Positions 1-9,443 of a stretch of DNA of 64,000 nt are shown here, piece after piece (positions within the stretch are counted from its first letter, which is position 1; each line of letters begins with the position of its first letter). Both the position numbers and the translations under genes were made by a program. Source of the stretch: Prevotella histicola JCM 15637 = DNF00424 (GTDB lineage Bacteria; Bacteroidota; Bacteroidia; Bacteroidales; Bacteroidaceae); contig NZ_BAJX01000001.1 in the NCBI RefSeq assembly GCF_000613925.1, forward strand, positions 1 to 64,000, written 5' to 3'. The notes under the pieces are model-generated. The model had not been told where the DNA came from. It did no database searches and worked only from the letters and a program-made list of their open reading frames with translations.

Positions 1-12
1 GTATTAATAATC

Positions 13-1802
13 CTAGGTTAATTCGGATAGTTCTAACCAACGAAATTCCAACTCATCCAGTTCTTCTTTTAAAAGAGGTAGTCGTTTGCTTTTCTCTGTC
101 AGTTCTTCTATTGAAAGTGTTCCAGAGCAAAGTAGTCCCTCTATATTATTCTTTTCCTCTTCCAATTGGCTGATTCTTTCTGTCAGTTGTTCATATTCGC
201 GTTTCTCTTTGAAAGACATTTTACGCTTTGTGTTGTTATGATAGTCTTTCTTTGTATTCTCTTCTGCAGCGTTACTTTTCCTGATAGGCGTTTGTTGCGC
301 CTCTTCTTTAGATTTCATCTTTTGGAAATCCCGGTATTGTGTGTAGTTCCCAGGGAAGTCCTTTACCTCTCCTTCTCCTTTGAACACTAATAGATGGTCA
401 ATAACTTTATCCATGAAATAACGGTCATGAGACACAACAATGACACATCCAGGGAAGTCCTGCAGGTACTCCTCTAATATTTGTAATGTTTGGATATCAA
501 GGTCATTGGTGGGCTCATCCAAAACAAGAAGTTTGGGTTTTGCATCAAAACGGTGCATAAATAGAGCTTTCTTTTTTCGCCACCAGAGAGTTTATATACA
601 TAATTATGTTGTTCTTCTGGTGAGAAAAGGAAGAAGTTGAGGAATTGGGATGCAGTCATGTGCTTTCCACCTCCTAAATCAATGTAGTCTGCTATATCGG
701 TAATGATATCAATTACCTTTTGGTCCTCGTGAAATTTTAAGCCTTCTTGCGAGAAATAGCCAAAACGTACGGTGTCTCCTATGTCGAATTTGCCACTGTC
801 AGGTGTTACCTTGCCCAATAGCATCTTAATAAAAGTGGATTTTCCAGTACCGTTGTTACCGACAATTCCCATCTTCTCAAAACGTGAAAAGTTATAATAG
901 AAATCTTTCAAAATAACTTTATCATCGAACTTCTTTGAGACATATTGACATTCAAATATCTTACTGCCAATATATACTGTTGAGGATTTTAATCGGATTT
1001 GTCTCTCTTCAATTCTTTGTTTTGCTTTTGCTTGTAGCTCGTAGAAAGCTTCTTCACGATAGCGGGCCTTGTGTCCACGAGCCTGTGGCATTCTTCGCAT
1101 CCATTCTAATTCCGTACGATAGAGGTTATTGGCGCGTGCTATTTCTGCTCGAGTATTGTCAATACGCTCCTGTCTTTTCTCTAAATAATATGAATAATTC
1201 CCTCGGTATGTGTAGATAGTCTTATTGTCTAATTCTAAGATAGTATTGCAAACATTATCAAGGAAATAGCGGTCGTGAGTGACCATAAAGATTGTTTTAT
1301 TTCCACGGGATAAGTATCCTTCTAACCATTCTATCATCTCTAAGTCAAGATGATTGGTAGGTTCGTCTAGTATTAGGAAGTCAGGCTCTAATATGAGTAC
1401 GTTTGCTAATGCAACTCTTTTCTGTTGTCCTCCGCTAAGCTGTTCCATAGGCTGATCTAAATCATTTATCTTCAGCATGGTTAAGATCTGCTTAGCTTTT
1501 AAAATTCTGTTAGGGTTACCTTCATGATTGAAGCATGCGTCAAGCACACTTTCCTTCGGGTCGAACTTTGGATTTTGTTCTAACATGCCTACTCGAAGGT
1601 CATTCCGATAGATGATATTTCCACTATCGTAACTTTCCCTTCCTGTAAGGATAGAGAGGAGAGTAGACTTTCCGGTGCCGTTTTGTGCTACAAGACCTAT
1701 ATGTTGTCCCTCTGCAATAGAAAAGGATATGTCTTTAAAGAGAACCTGAGCACCGAAACTCTTAGTTAGGTTCTGCACATCAAGATATGGTATTTGTGCC
1801 AT
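13..1802 (-). CDS. ABC-F family ATPase (Uup-like), frameshifted
   Basis: Soluble ABC-F protein with two ATPase domains and no membrane domain; the family acts on ribosomes or nucleic acid rather than in transport. The first domain shows NGTGKST, LSGGQQKR and ILDEPTNHLD. The second shows NNGTGKST, LSGGEKRK and VLDEPTNDLD. A charged coiled-coil-like tail follows. The reading frame breaks at about position 525, between NFL and VLDEP. One extra base there (GG instead of G on the coding strand) restores a single protein of about 596 residues, close to the usual length. Read literally, the first part ends at 474 and the second could start only from an internal ATG at 558. The gene starts 2 bp after the engB stop, so the two are co-transcribed. 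Whether the break is real or a base-call error cannot be decided here. Confidence 0.88.
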
Positions 1803-1804
1803 AA

Positions 1805-2404
1805 TTACACTAATGTCTCGTTTATCTGCTCAATATAGTCCAGTACTTCGTCTTTACCCATCTTTTGTTCAGCGGATGTAATGAAGTAAGGTGGAAGATT
1901 CTCCCATCTATCTTCCAACTTCTTCATCCATAATAACGCATTTGATTTTGCTTTTGCTGGTGACAGTTTATCTGCTTTGGTGAAGATAATAGAAAAAGGA
2001 ACATTACTTTCCCCCAGCCAATCAACAAACTCACGATCAATCTTTTGTTGTTCATGTCTTATGTCAATCAGAACAAAAACATTTACCAGCTGTTTACGTT
2101 GGAGAATGTACTGTGCAATCATTTGTTCCAGTTTATTACGAACTGTCTTTGAACTTTTGGCGTATCCATAGCCAGGTAAGTCTACCAGATACCACTCATT
2201 GTTGATCATAAAGTGATTAATAAGTAATGTCTTGCCAGGCTTTGCAGATGTCTTTGCTAACCCTTTATGGTTACATAACATATTAATTAAACTAGATTTT
2301 CCTACATTTGACCGGCCAATAAATGCATACTCAGCCTTTGTATCCTCTGGACATTTCGTTACATTTGGTGACGAAATAGTAAATTCTGACTTCTTTATAA
2401 TCAT
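1805..2404 (-). CDS. engB: Ribosome biogenesis GTP-binding protein EngB/YsxC
   Basis: Small GTPase of the TrmE-Era-EngA-EngB family needed for assembly of the large ribosomal subunit. The 199-residue length is normal. The P-loop GRSNVGKSS lies at residues 30-38, the G3 motif DLPGYGYA at about 75-82, and the G4 motif TKAD at about 142. It is the first gene of a two-gene unit with the ABC-F ATPase. A TAnnTTTG box on the same strand (2427-2435) lies about 25 bp upstream of the start. Confidence 0.95.
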   Translation of the reverse strand: MIIKKSEFTISSPNVTKCPEDTKAEYAFIGRSNVGKSSLINMLCNHKGLAKTSAKPGKTLLINHFMINNEWYLVDLPGYGYAKSSKTVRNKLEQMIAQYILQRKQLVNVFVLIDIRHEQQKIDREFVDWLGESNVPFSIIFTKADKLSPAKAKSNALLWMKKLEDRWENLPPYFITSAEQKMGKDEVLDYIEQINETLV

Positions 2405-2426
2405 CTTTAGGGTTTACTTATTTATT

Positions 2427-2435
2427 GCAAAGTTA
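2427..2435 (-). promoter_or_regulatory. -7 promoter box for engB
   Basis: TAACTTTGC on the minus strand matches the Bacteroidota -7 consensus TAnnTTTG, just upstream of engB. Confidence 0.6.
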
Positions 2436-2457
2436 CTAAAAAGAAAGGAGGTGAGGA

Positions 2458-2488
2458 TTGGTAGTTAATAGTTTTTTTGTAATTTTGC
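2458..2488 (+). promoter_or_regulatory. Promoter for the 2506-5762 operon
   Basis: TTG at 2458-2460, a 19-bp spacer, then TAATTTTGC at 2480-2488. Both elements of the Bacteroidota vegetative promoter are present, 17 bp before the ATG at 2506. Confidence 0.7.
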
Positions 2489-2505
2489 AGGAAAACAAGG
2501 TGTAA

Positions 2506-3489
2506 ATGAAGCAGATTAACTGGGGATTTATTGGTTGTGGGGAGGTCACGGAGAAGAAATCAGGACCTGCTTTCAACGAGATTATGGGCTCTAAGGTTGT
2601 TGCGGTATTCAGTCGCAGCGAACTTAAAGCCCGTTCTTATGCTGAACGTCATGGTATTCGTAAGTGGTATACTGATGCACAAGAATTAGTAGATGACCCA
2701 GATGTTAATGCTGTTTATATAGCAACACCACCATCAGCCCATGCTACTTTTGCTATAATGGCAATGAGAGCTGGTAAGCCTTGTTATATAGAGAAGCCTT
2801 TAGCTGCGTCATATGAAGACTGCGTACGTATTAATCGTATATCAGAAGAGACTGGCGTCTCGTGTTTTGTAGCCTATTACCGGCGTTATTTGCCATATTT
2901 CAAAAAGGTAAAAGAGATAATAGAGAAAGGTGATATTGGTAAGGTTCTTACAGTACAGGTGCGTTTTGCTGTTCCACCTCGCGACCTAGACTATAAACAA
3001 AACGAACAGTTGCCATGGCGTTTACAATCAAATATCTCTGGTGGTGGCTATTTCTATGATTTAGCTCCCCATCAGCTTGATTTACTTCAGAACTTTTTTG
3101 GAGTTATTGTGAAAGCTCACGGATACAAAGCTAACCGTGCAGGACTGTATAATGTAGAGGATACTGTGAACGCAGTTTTCCGTTTTGAGAATGGTTTGAC
3201 AGGTAGTGGCGCTTGGTGTTTTGCAGCACATGAAAGTGCCCGTGAGGACCGTATAGAGATTTATGGTTCGAAAGGTCGTTTGGCTTTCTCTGTCTATACG
3301 TACGAGCCAATTCATCTTTGTACTAGTGAAGGTGTGAAGAATATTGAGGTGGCAAACCCTCCTTATGTACAATTACCTATAATCAAGTCCGTTATTGAGG
3401 ACATGCAAGGTTTTGGAGCTTGTGACTGTACAAGCATCAGTGCCACCCCAACCAATTGGGTGATGGATCGTATTCTTGGTAAAATATAA
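2506..3489 (+). CDS. Gfo/Idh/MocA family oxidoreductase
   Basis: NAD(P)-dependent oxidoreductase of 327 residues, normal for the family, which mostly acts on sugars and their derivatives. The N-terminal Rossmann fold begins GFIGCGEV (residues 7-14). The family motif EKPLA is at 96-100, where the lysine is the usual catalytic residue. The C-terminal half is the alpha/beta substrate domain, with YDLAPHQLDLLQ holding the usual conserved histidine. Substrate cannot be read from sequence. It heads an operon with two envelope proteins, so a cell-surface or peptidoglycan-linked sugar is possible, but that is inference from neighbours only. Confidence 0.9.
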   Translation: MKQINWGFIGCGEVTEKKSGPAFNEIMGSKVVAVFSRSELKARSYAERHGIRKWYTDAQELVDDPDVNAVYIATPPSAHATFAIMAMRAGKPCYIEKPLAASYEDCVRINRISEETGVSCFVAYYRRYLPYFKKVKEIIEKGDIGKVLTVQVRFAVPPRDLDYKQNEQLPWRLQSNISGGGYFYDLAPHQLDLLQNFFGVIVKAHGYKANRAGLYNVEDTVNAVFRFENGLTGSGAWCFAAHESAREDRIEIYGSKGRLAFSVYTYEPIHLCTSEGVKNIEVANPPYVQLPIIKSVIEDMQGFGACDCTSISATPTNWVMDRILGKI

Positions 3490-3528
3490 ACCCTCGGAAG
3501 GGGGATAGATATCCATTTAGCAATTTAC

Positions 3529-4770
3529 ATGAAGCTAATGTTCAACCACTGTTTATGTCTTATCTTCTTCTTTATTATAGAAGGAGGAGTGAATACTTAT
3601 GCCTCGTCAGAATCGGATATATCTGTTGGGCAGAAAATTGTTCAGGATAGCGAGATGGTTCAGCCAATCAAGCAAGTGTTTGATTCTGTACGTTGGATGC
3701 GTATAGACACTATTTCGCGTTCATTTAAACGGCAGCAGAATAAAGAAAAGCGTGTGTCTCATAAGTTTAATGAGATTGATACAACCTACATTGAACCGCA
3801 AAAGTATAATTTTACGGTTATGGTCCAAAATACAAATACATATGAGGTATATAGGTTAAGTAATGCCAGTGGTCAGGGAATCACATTTGCACCAGAGGCT
3901 ACAATTCGTATAGGACCTTATGTTGGATGGCGCTGGATATTTCTAGGTTATACACTTGATATTAAACATTTGGATTTTTGGCATCATGAAAATAATCCAC
4001 GGCAGGAATATGATCTGAGCTTGTATAGTTCAATGGCTGGACTTGATATTTATTATCGTAAGACAGGTAATGATTATAAGATAAGGCAACTTGACCTTGG
4101 AAAGAATGTTTCAACGGAGAATGTTCGAGGTATGCCGTTTGGAGGACTAATGTCTACGATAAAAGGCTTTAATCTTTATTACATCTTTAATCATCGCAAG
4201 TTTTCTTATCCAGCAGCTTTTAGTCAGAGCACAATCCAACGACGTTCTGCAGGAAGCCCATTGTTGGGAATTGGTTATACGCGTCATACATTGGAAGTTG
4301 ACTGGGATAACCTAACCAAAGCTCTTGCAGACCGTATGGGGAGTCAGCTTTCCAGAACACCAATAGATAGTACGCTGATGATAGGTCAGGTTAAGTATAC
4401 GGATGTCTCTGTCAGTGGAGGATATGCCTATAATTGGGTGTTTGCACGCAATTGGCTGTTGGCGGGGTCGCTTTCCGTAGCACTTGCTTATAAAAGAAGT
4501 ACTGGTGGAGCAACACATCGCAGTTTCTCTCTCAGTGAATTCAAGTTCAATAATATAAATATTGACGGAATCGGGCGTTTTGGACTGGTATGGAATAATA
4601 GTAAATGGTATGCTGGAATGAGTGGGATATTCCATGCTTATAATTATCATAGAAGTAAGTTTTCAACGAATAACTTCTTCGGAAGCGTAAATATCTATTG
4701 CGGTTTTAATTTTGGAAGAAAGAAAAATAAGGCCCAACCACATTCTGCTTGGAAGGAAGATCAGACTTGA
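3529..4770 (+). CDS. DUF4421 domain-containing outer-membrane-type protein
   Basis: 413-residue exported protein. A signal peptide with a hydrophobic core at about residues 7-20 ends near YAS (25-27). The body matches my memory of DUF4421, a Bacteroidota-specific family predicted to be outer-membrane beta barrels: alternating aromatic strands, glycine-rich turns, and motifs such as IRIGPYVGWRW and LGYTLDIKHL. The last strand region (SVNIYCGFNFGRKK) is barrel-like, though a charged tail follows. It lies 39 bp after the oxidoreductase and 26 bp before a DUF1460 lipoprotein. Function is unknown. Confidence 0.8.
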   Translation: MKLMFNHCLCLIFFFIIEGGVNTYASSESDISVGQKIVQDSEMVQPIKQVFDSVRWMRIDTISRSFKRQQNKEKRVSHKFNEIDTTYIEPQKYNFTVMVQNTNTYEVYRLSNASGQGITFAPEATIRIGPYVGWRWIFLGYTLDIKHLDFWHHENNPRQEYDLSLYSSMAGLDIYYRKTGNDYKIRQLDLGKNVSTENVRGMPFGGLMSTIKGFNLYYIFNHRKFSYPAAFSQSTIQRRSAGSPLLGIGYTRHTLEVDWDNLTKALADRMGSQLSRTPIDSTLMIGQVKYTDVSVSGGYAYNWVFARNWLLAGSLSVALAYKRSTGGATHRSFSLSEFKFNNINIDGIGRFGLVWNNSKWYAGMSGIFHAYNYHRSKFSTNNFFGSVNIYCGFNFGRKKNKAQPHSAWKEDQT

Positions 4771-4796
4771 TAATAGGGTAGGAACTATTAAGGTAA

Positions 4797-5762
4797 ATGA
4801 TGAAACAGAAGTATTTTTTTATTGGTTTAGCTCTTTTAGCTTTGTCGGCATGCGGAGCTAAGGCAGAACGTAATATGAACGAGTATAGCGAGGCTGACTC
4901 TATAGCAATGGCAAGACGTGATTCTCTTGTGGTTCCTATTGATACTTTACCTTCGTATATTGATACTTATACTAAGGGGGATAGTGCACTCGTTGTGCAA
5001 ATACTTAAAGAGTATGTACCGCAAAAGAAGACACTCTCTCATGAGCAACTTATTTTGCGTGTTGCTCGCCATTTCCTCGGTGTCCCTTATGTAGCGCATA
5101 CATTAGACCGTAATGATGAAGAGCGTCTTGTCATTAACCTGCATGAATTGGATTGTACTACGTATGTCGAGACAGTGACAGCACTTGTTCTCTGTATAGA
5201 GCAAGGTCTTACACGTTTCTCAGATTATGTTCATACGCTCGAGGTTATCCGTTATCGTGGTGGGAAGATGAGCTATACCAATCGATTACATTATTTCCAT
5301 TGGTGGCTGCAGGACAATGAGCAGAAAGGATTGGTCCGTGAAATCAATGAGCCTGATCCGCCATTCACGGCTCTACAGACGTTGAAGATTAACTATATGA
5401 GTCTCAATGCAAAGGCGTATGACATGCTAAAGGGTAATCCCGAACGGGTGGAAGAAATCAAAGCATTAGAGGATAAAACGAACGGGACCCAAGTTAAGTA
5501 TATTCCAATAGGACAACTGAGAAGTCCGTTACTCCGCAATATTATACATGACGGGGATATCATTGCGATAGTAACTAATAAGCGGGAGCTCGACACAACG
5601 CATCTCGGTTTTGCTGTTTGGCATAAGGATGGACTCCATCTTATGAATGCTTCCAGTTTGCGAAGGAATGGTAATCAGGTTGTTGAGCCTTCTGAAACGT
5701 TTTATGATTATATGCTTTCGCGTGCTTCCAATATTGGGATTCGTGTCGCGAGAATTCTGTAA
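4797..5762 (+). CDS. DUF1460 lipoprotein (NlpC/P60-like amidase fold)
   Basis: 321-residue lipoprotein. The signal peptide ends in the lipobox LSAC with Cys19, so the protein is membrane-anchored. The DUF1460 domain shows HELDCTTYVETV with Cys120 in the position of the family's proposed catalytic cysteine, and a downstream HLGFAVWHKDG block with candidate histidines. Characterised relatives are N-acetylmuramoyl-L-alanine amidase-like enzymes acting on murein. It is the last gene of the operon that starts at 2506 and is followed by a strong terminator hairpin at 5905-5950. The enzymatic role is inferred from the family. Confidence 0.85.
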   Translation: MMKQKYFFIGLALLALSACGAKAERNMNEYSEADSIAMARRDSLVVPIDTLPSYIDTYTKGDSALVVQILKEYVPQKKTLSHEQLILRVARHFLGVPYVAHTLDRNDEERLVINLHELDCTTYVETVTALVLCIEQGLTRFSDYVHTLEVIRYRGGKMSYTNRLHYFHWWLQDNEQKGLVREINEPDPPFTALQTLKINYMSLNAKAYDMLKGNPERVEEIKALEDKTNGTQVKYIPIGQLRSPLLRNIIHDGDIIAIVTNKRELDTTHLGFAVWHKDGLHLMNASSLRRNGNQVVEPSETFYDYMLSRASNIGIRVARIL

Positions 5763-5904
5763 TGCGTAATAATACCTTATATTAAAACAATTGTTTACGG
5801 CTAACTTACACTGTTATAACGCCTATTTGGAGAGATGTAGCGTAGGTAAGTTAGTTCCCTCTCTGTGCTAAGAGAGGATTCTATATTATTGGAAATAAGA
5901 TTAT

Positions 5905-5950
5905 GAGGATACATAGAGAACAAACAATTCTCTATGTATCCTCTTTTGTT
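5905..5950 (+). terminator. Terminator after the DUF1460 gene
   Basis: Perfect 16-bp inverted repeat (5905-5920 with 5928-5943), 7-nt loop, followed by a T-rich tract. Confidence 0.9.
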
Positions 5951-6012
5951 TTTCCGTATTCCGTTTTATTTTAGTAGGTACTTCGTATTTCTTTTGTGCG
6001 GAGATTATTATG

Positions 6013-6096
6013 TTATCTAAGCGTGATAATTATTTATCACACTTAGATAATTGTTTATCACACTTAGATAATTAATTATCACGTTTAGATAATAAT
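6013..6096. repeat. Array of four 21-bp palindromic units
   Basis: Units start at 6013, 6034, 6055 and 6076 with no indels. Units 2-4 begin TTATCAC and contain TTAGATAA. Unit 1 is close to the reverse complement (TTATCTAAGCGTGATAA), so units 1 and 2 form a 17-bp near-perfect inverted repeat. Confidence 0.85.
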
Positions 6097-6101
6097 ATAT
6101 A

Positions 6102-6189
6102 GTCCTATGAAAAGTAATAGAGAGTCCTATGAAAAACAGAATCAGATCCTATAGGAAAGCAGGGTAGACGGTATGGAAAGAAAATGGAA
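6102..6189. repeat. Degenerate 22-bp repeat array
   Basis: GTCCTATGAAAA at 6102 and 6124, ATCCTATAGGAAA at 6146 and ACGGTATGGAAA at 6168 recur at exactly 22-bp spacing. The array directly follows the 21-bp array but has unrelated unit sequence. Confidence 0.7.
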
Positions 6190-6285
6190 ATATATAGAAT
6201 CAGGTATTAGGTGTTTAGGAATGAGGAACTCTATGTATGATTCTTTTTCGTGTTAAGTGTTATGTTGTGTTCTGTATTGGCATAG

Positions 6286-6331
6286 AAAAAGGAGACAAAC
6301 AACTCCGAAAGAGTGTTTATCTCCTTTGTTT
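6286..6331 (-). terminator. maeB terminator
   Basis: Imperfect inverted repeat, arms about 6286-6304 and 6311-6331 around AAAGGAGA, directly after the maeB stop on the minus strand, with an A/T-rich flank. Confidence 0.75.
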
Positions 6332-6349
6332 CCTATCGGGAAAAACCGT

Positions 6350-8638
6350 TTATTTCTTGTTTTTTACCTTCTCAACATAAGCATCAATAGCAGCTACTGC
6401 TGTGATGTTTACAATGTCTCGAACAGAACATTCAAAGTCAGTAAAGTGGATAGGCTTATTGAGACCCATCTGAATAGGACCAATCACTTCTGTCTCTGGG
6501 CTAAGTGCCTGCAGAAGTTTGTAACCACTATTGGCGGATGAAAGGTCTGGGAATATAAGTGTATTTACGTCCTTTCCTTTGAGACGGGTAAATGGGAACT
6601 TCTCATCGCGTAGCTCTTTATTCAGTGCAAAGTTAACTTGCATCTCACCGTCTATAGCCAATTCTGGGCATTCCTCCTGCAATTTCTCCACGGCAGTGTG
6701 TACTTTCTGTGGAGATCCTTCCTTATCTGAACCGAAGTTAGAGTAGGAGAGCATTGCAATTACAGGTTCATCATTGAAGAATTTGACAGAATGGGCAGCT
6801 AAACGTGCTACATCTGCAAGTACATCGCCGTCAGGGTGACGGTTGATCAACGTGTCTGCTATATAGAATACGCCCTTCTTCGTATTCAGAATATGCATTG
6901 TTCCGAAGTGATTATATTCTGGGCGGATACCGATAACATCCTTTGCAACCTTTATAGTATTGCTGTATTTAGTGTAAAGTCCTGTGATGAAAGCGTCTGC
7001 ATCGCCGTTTTCAACCATAGACATGCCGAAGTAGTTACGTTCATACATCTTGTCATATGCCTCCTCAAAGGTATAACCTTCGCGAGAACGCTTCTCTGCG
7101 AGGTGCTTAGCATAGGTAGCACGGCGTCCTTGTTCCTTATCTGCACGCATGTCGATAACTTCAATATCAGAGATATCAAGCTTTAGACGGTTTGCTACAC
7201 GGTTCAGACGGTCTGGGTTACCCAGAAGGATAGGCTCACAGATACCTTCTTGCTTTGCCTGTACTGCAGCTTTCATCATGGTCTGATGTCCACCTTCTGC
7301 AAAGACAATACGCCGTGGATGCTGTGCAGCTGTGGCATGCAGTGTGCGAGTTAGCTTCGTCTCCTGTCCTAACATTTGGCGCAGGCGTTCTTTGTAGTCT
7401 TCGAAATCTTTGATTGGAGTACGGGCTACGCCGCTCTCCATTGCTGCTTTTGCAACGGCAGCACTAACCTCTGTAATTAGGCGTGGGTCGACAGGTTTGG
7501 GGATAAAGTACTTAGGTCCAAAAGTAAGGTCATTGACATGATAAACCTCATTTACGACATCTGGTACTGTCTGTTTAGCTAAATCGGCAATAGCTAAGAC
7601 TGCTGCCATTTTCATTTCCTCATTGATGGCCTTGGCATGTACATCCAGTGCGCCACGGAAGATATATGGGAAACCAATTACATTGTTGATCTGGTTTGGA
7701 TAGTCAGAACGTCCAGTAGACATAATAACATCAGGACGTGCAGCAATAGCATCGTCATATGAAATCTCAGGAACAGGGTTTGCTAGAGCAAATACAATAG
7801 GATTCTCATTCATGGAACGAACCATATCCTGTGAAAGAATATTCCCTTTTGAAAGACCAACGAAAACATCGGCACCCTTGATGGCCTCTTCTAATGTATG
7901 GATGTCATGTCGATCTGTGGCAAAGAGAGCTTTTTGTGGCGTAAGATTTTCTCTATCAGAAGTAATGACTCCTTTTGAATCAAGCATTACGATGTTTTCT
8001 TTCTTTAGCCCCAATGCTACATACATCTTCGTGCATGAGATTGCAGCTGCACCGGCACCATTCACAACTAACTTTACATCTTTAATATCTTTTCCTGCAA
8101 CCTCTAAGGCATTCTTTAAACCAGCAGCTGATATGATTGCTGTTCCGTGCTGGTCATCGTGCATTACGGGTATATCCAGAGTTTTCTTTAGCCGTTCTTC
8201 GATGGCAAAGCACTGAGGTGCTTTGATATCTTCAAGGTTGATACCTCCAAAGGTTGGGGCTATTTTTTCTACAGCTTCACAGAATTTGTCAGGGTCTTCT
8301 TCAGCTACTTCTATGTCAAAGACATCAATACCACCATAAATTTTGAAGAGTAACCCTTTACCTTCCATAACAGGTTTTCCACTCATTGCTCCGATATTTC
8401 CCAGTCCAAGAACGGCAGTACCGTTACTGATTACTGCAACGAGGTTTCCTTTATCAGTATATTTATATACATCATCTGGATTCTGTTGAATTTCTAAACA
8501 TGGAAAAGCTACACCAGGAGAATAAGCCAGACTTAAATCAGTTTGTGTGCTATATGGTTTTGTTGGTTTTACTTCGATTTTGCCTGGACGGCCGTTATGA
8601 TGATATTCAAGAGCTGCTTCTTTTGTTACCTTGACCAT
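6350..8638 (-). CDS. maeB: NADP-dependent malic enzyme with phosphotransacetylase-like domain
   Basis: 762-residue MaeB-type malic enzyme (malate + NADP to pyruvate + CO2 + NADPH). Residues 1 to about 430 are the malic enzyme, with [25 protein letters not shown] and the Rossmann motif [10 protein letters not shown]. Residues from about 440 to the end are a phosphate acetyltransferase-like domain ([21 protein letters not shown]). In characterised homologues that domain is regulatory, sensing acetyl-CoA, rather than a working acetyltransferase. It is transcribed alone, divergent from a TetR-family gene, and ends in its own terminator. Length and domain order are normal. Confidence 0.95.
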   Translation of the reverse strand: MVKVTKEAALEYHHNGRPGKIEVKPTKPYSTQTDLSLAYSPGVAFPCLEIQQNPDDVYKYTDKGNLVAVISNGTAVLGLGNIGAMSGKPVMEGKGLLFKIYGGIDVFDIEVAEEDPDKFCEAVEKIAPTFGGINLEDIKAPQCFAIEERLKKTLDIPVMHDDQHGTAIISAAGLKNALEVAGKDIKDVKLVVNGAGAAAISCTKMYVALGLKKENIVMLDSKGVITSDRENLTPQKALFATDRHDIHTLEEAIKGADVFVGLSKGNILSQDMVRSMNENPIVFALANPVPEISYDDAIAARPDVIMSTGRSDYPNQINNVIGFPYIFRGALDVHAKAINEEMKMAAVLAIADLAKQTVPDVVNEVYHVNDLTFGPKYFIPKPVDPRLITEVSAAVAKAAMESGVARTPIKDFEDYKERLRQMLGQETKLTRTLHATAAQHPRRIVFAEGGHQTMMKAAVQAKQEGICEPILLGNPDRLNRVANRLKLDISDIEVIDMRADKEQGRRATYAKHLAEKRSREGYTFEEAYDKMYERNYFGMSMVENGDADAFITGLYTKYSNTIKVAKDVIGIRPEYNHFGTMHILNTKKGVFYIADTLINRHPDGDVLADVARLAAHSVKFFNDEPVIAMLSYSNFGSDKEGSPQKVHTAVEKLQEECPELAIDGEMQVNFALNKELRDEKFPFTRLKGKDVNTLIFPDLSSANSGYKLLQALSPETEVIGPIQMGLNKPIHFTDFECSVRDIVNITAVAAIDAYVEKVKNKK

Positions 8639-8703
8639 AATGAATCTTTTACTTTATGTTATTATAATGTGTATTCGTAATTATAAATATTCTTGTTTGA
8701 AGC

Positions 8704-8712
8704 ACAAAGTTA
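8704..8712 (-). promoter_or_regulatory. -7 promoter box for maeB
   Basis: TAACTTTGT on the minus strand, 66 bp upstream of the maeB start. Confidence 0.55.
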
Positions 8713-8755
8713 GTAAAATCTACTCTAAAACGAATGTCATTATGGAAGTTTTTTG

Positions 8756-8764
8756 TAATTTTGC
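8756..8764 (+). promoter_or_regulatory. -7 promoter box for the TetR-family gene
   Basis: TAATTTTGC ends 17 bp before the ATG at 8782. The two divergent promoters are 43 bp apart, so one bound regulator could affect both. Confidence 0.6.
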
Positions 8765-8781
8765 GGCAAAATTAGATTTTG

Positions 8782-9408
8782 ATGCAGAATACCACAATAG
8801 AAAATGTTTATCGTCAGAATTTGAAAGAAAAGATCTTGCAGGTTGCAACGGTTTTATTCTATCGGCATGGGATTAGGCAGGTTAGAATGGATGATATTTC
8901 CAATAATCTGAGAATATCAAAACGAACTCTATACGAAATATATGATAATAAGGAAGTTCTTCTTTTAGGTGTGCTTCAACACAATAGTGAGAAAGAACAT
9001 CAAAGTATGCAGAATTTTGATAAGTCTGGAGCAAATGTGATTTCAATTATTTTGGAATTCTATAGACTTCGGATGAAAGAGCTTAGCAGAATGAGTCCCT
9101 TATTCTTTGAAGATATAAGAAAATATCCGAGACTTCTGTCATATATTGATAAACAGCACCAGCAACATGATATAGATGCTAAAGCTTTTATGAGGCGTGG
9201 AGTGGAAGAAGGCTATTTTCTTCCTAATATAAACTATGATATAATAAGAGAGCTGTCGAGTGCTGCTGGTCGTGAAGTAATGAAAGGCTGTCTATATAAA
9301 ACGTATGACATAAAGGAGCTTTTTAAAACGTCTATAATATTGTTTGTTCGTGGCATTTGTACTCCTAAGGGATTGAAGATGCTGGATGAAGCTATTAATA
9401 TTTTATAA
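8782..9408 (+). CDS. TetR/AcrR family transcriptional regulator
   Basis: 208-residue regulator. The N-terminal helix-turn-helix domain covers about residues 10-58, with VATVLFYRHGIRQVRMDDISNN and RISKRTLYEIYDNKE typical of TetR_N. The rest is a helical ligand-binding domain with no recognisable ligand. I chose the ATG at 8782, because the TTG at 8779 directly before it would be unusual here. It is divergent from maeB and lies 35 bp upstream of a secreted-polymer acylation pair, so it may regulate itself and those genes. That is inference from position only. Confidence 0.88.
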   Translation: MQNTTIENVYRQNLKEKILQVATVLFYRHGIRQVRMDDISNNLRISKRTLYEIYDNKEVLLLGVLQHNSEKEHQSMQNFDKSGANVISIILEFYRLRMKELSRMSPLFFEDIRKYPRLLSYIDKQHQQHDIDAKAFMRRGVEEGYFLPNINYDIIRELSSAAGREVMKGCLYKTYDIKELFKTSIILFVRGICTPKGLKMLDEAINIL

Positions 9409-9443
9409 CTAGGTTAACGAAAGGTTAGAGAATTTTTATCAAG

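Larger units (their letters stand above)
5763..6349. other. Convergent gap: terminator plus 21/22-bp repeat arrays
   Basis: 587 bp without a credible gene between convergent genes. It holds a terminator hairpin (5905-5950), an array of four 21-bp units (6013-6096), a second array of about four 22-bp units (6102-6189), and the maeB terminator (6286-6331). The open frame at 6257-6541 is out of frame over the maeB end and is not a gene. Confidence 0.7.

Noticed and set aside
6257..6541. 94-codon plus-strand frame over the maeB terminator and 3' end
   Set aside because: Runs through a terminator hairpin and antisense to maeB; composition is that of a shadow frame.
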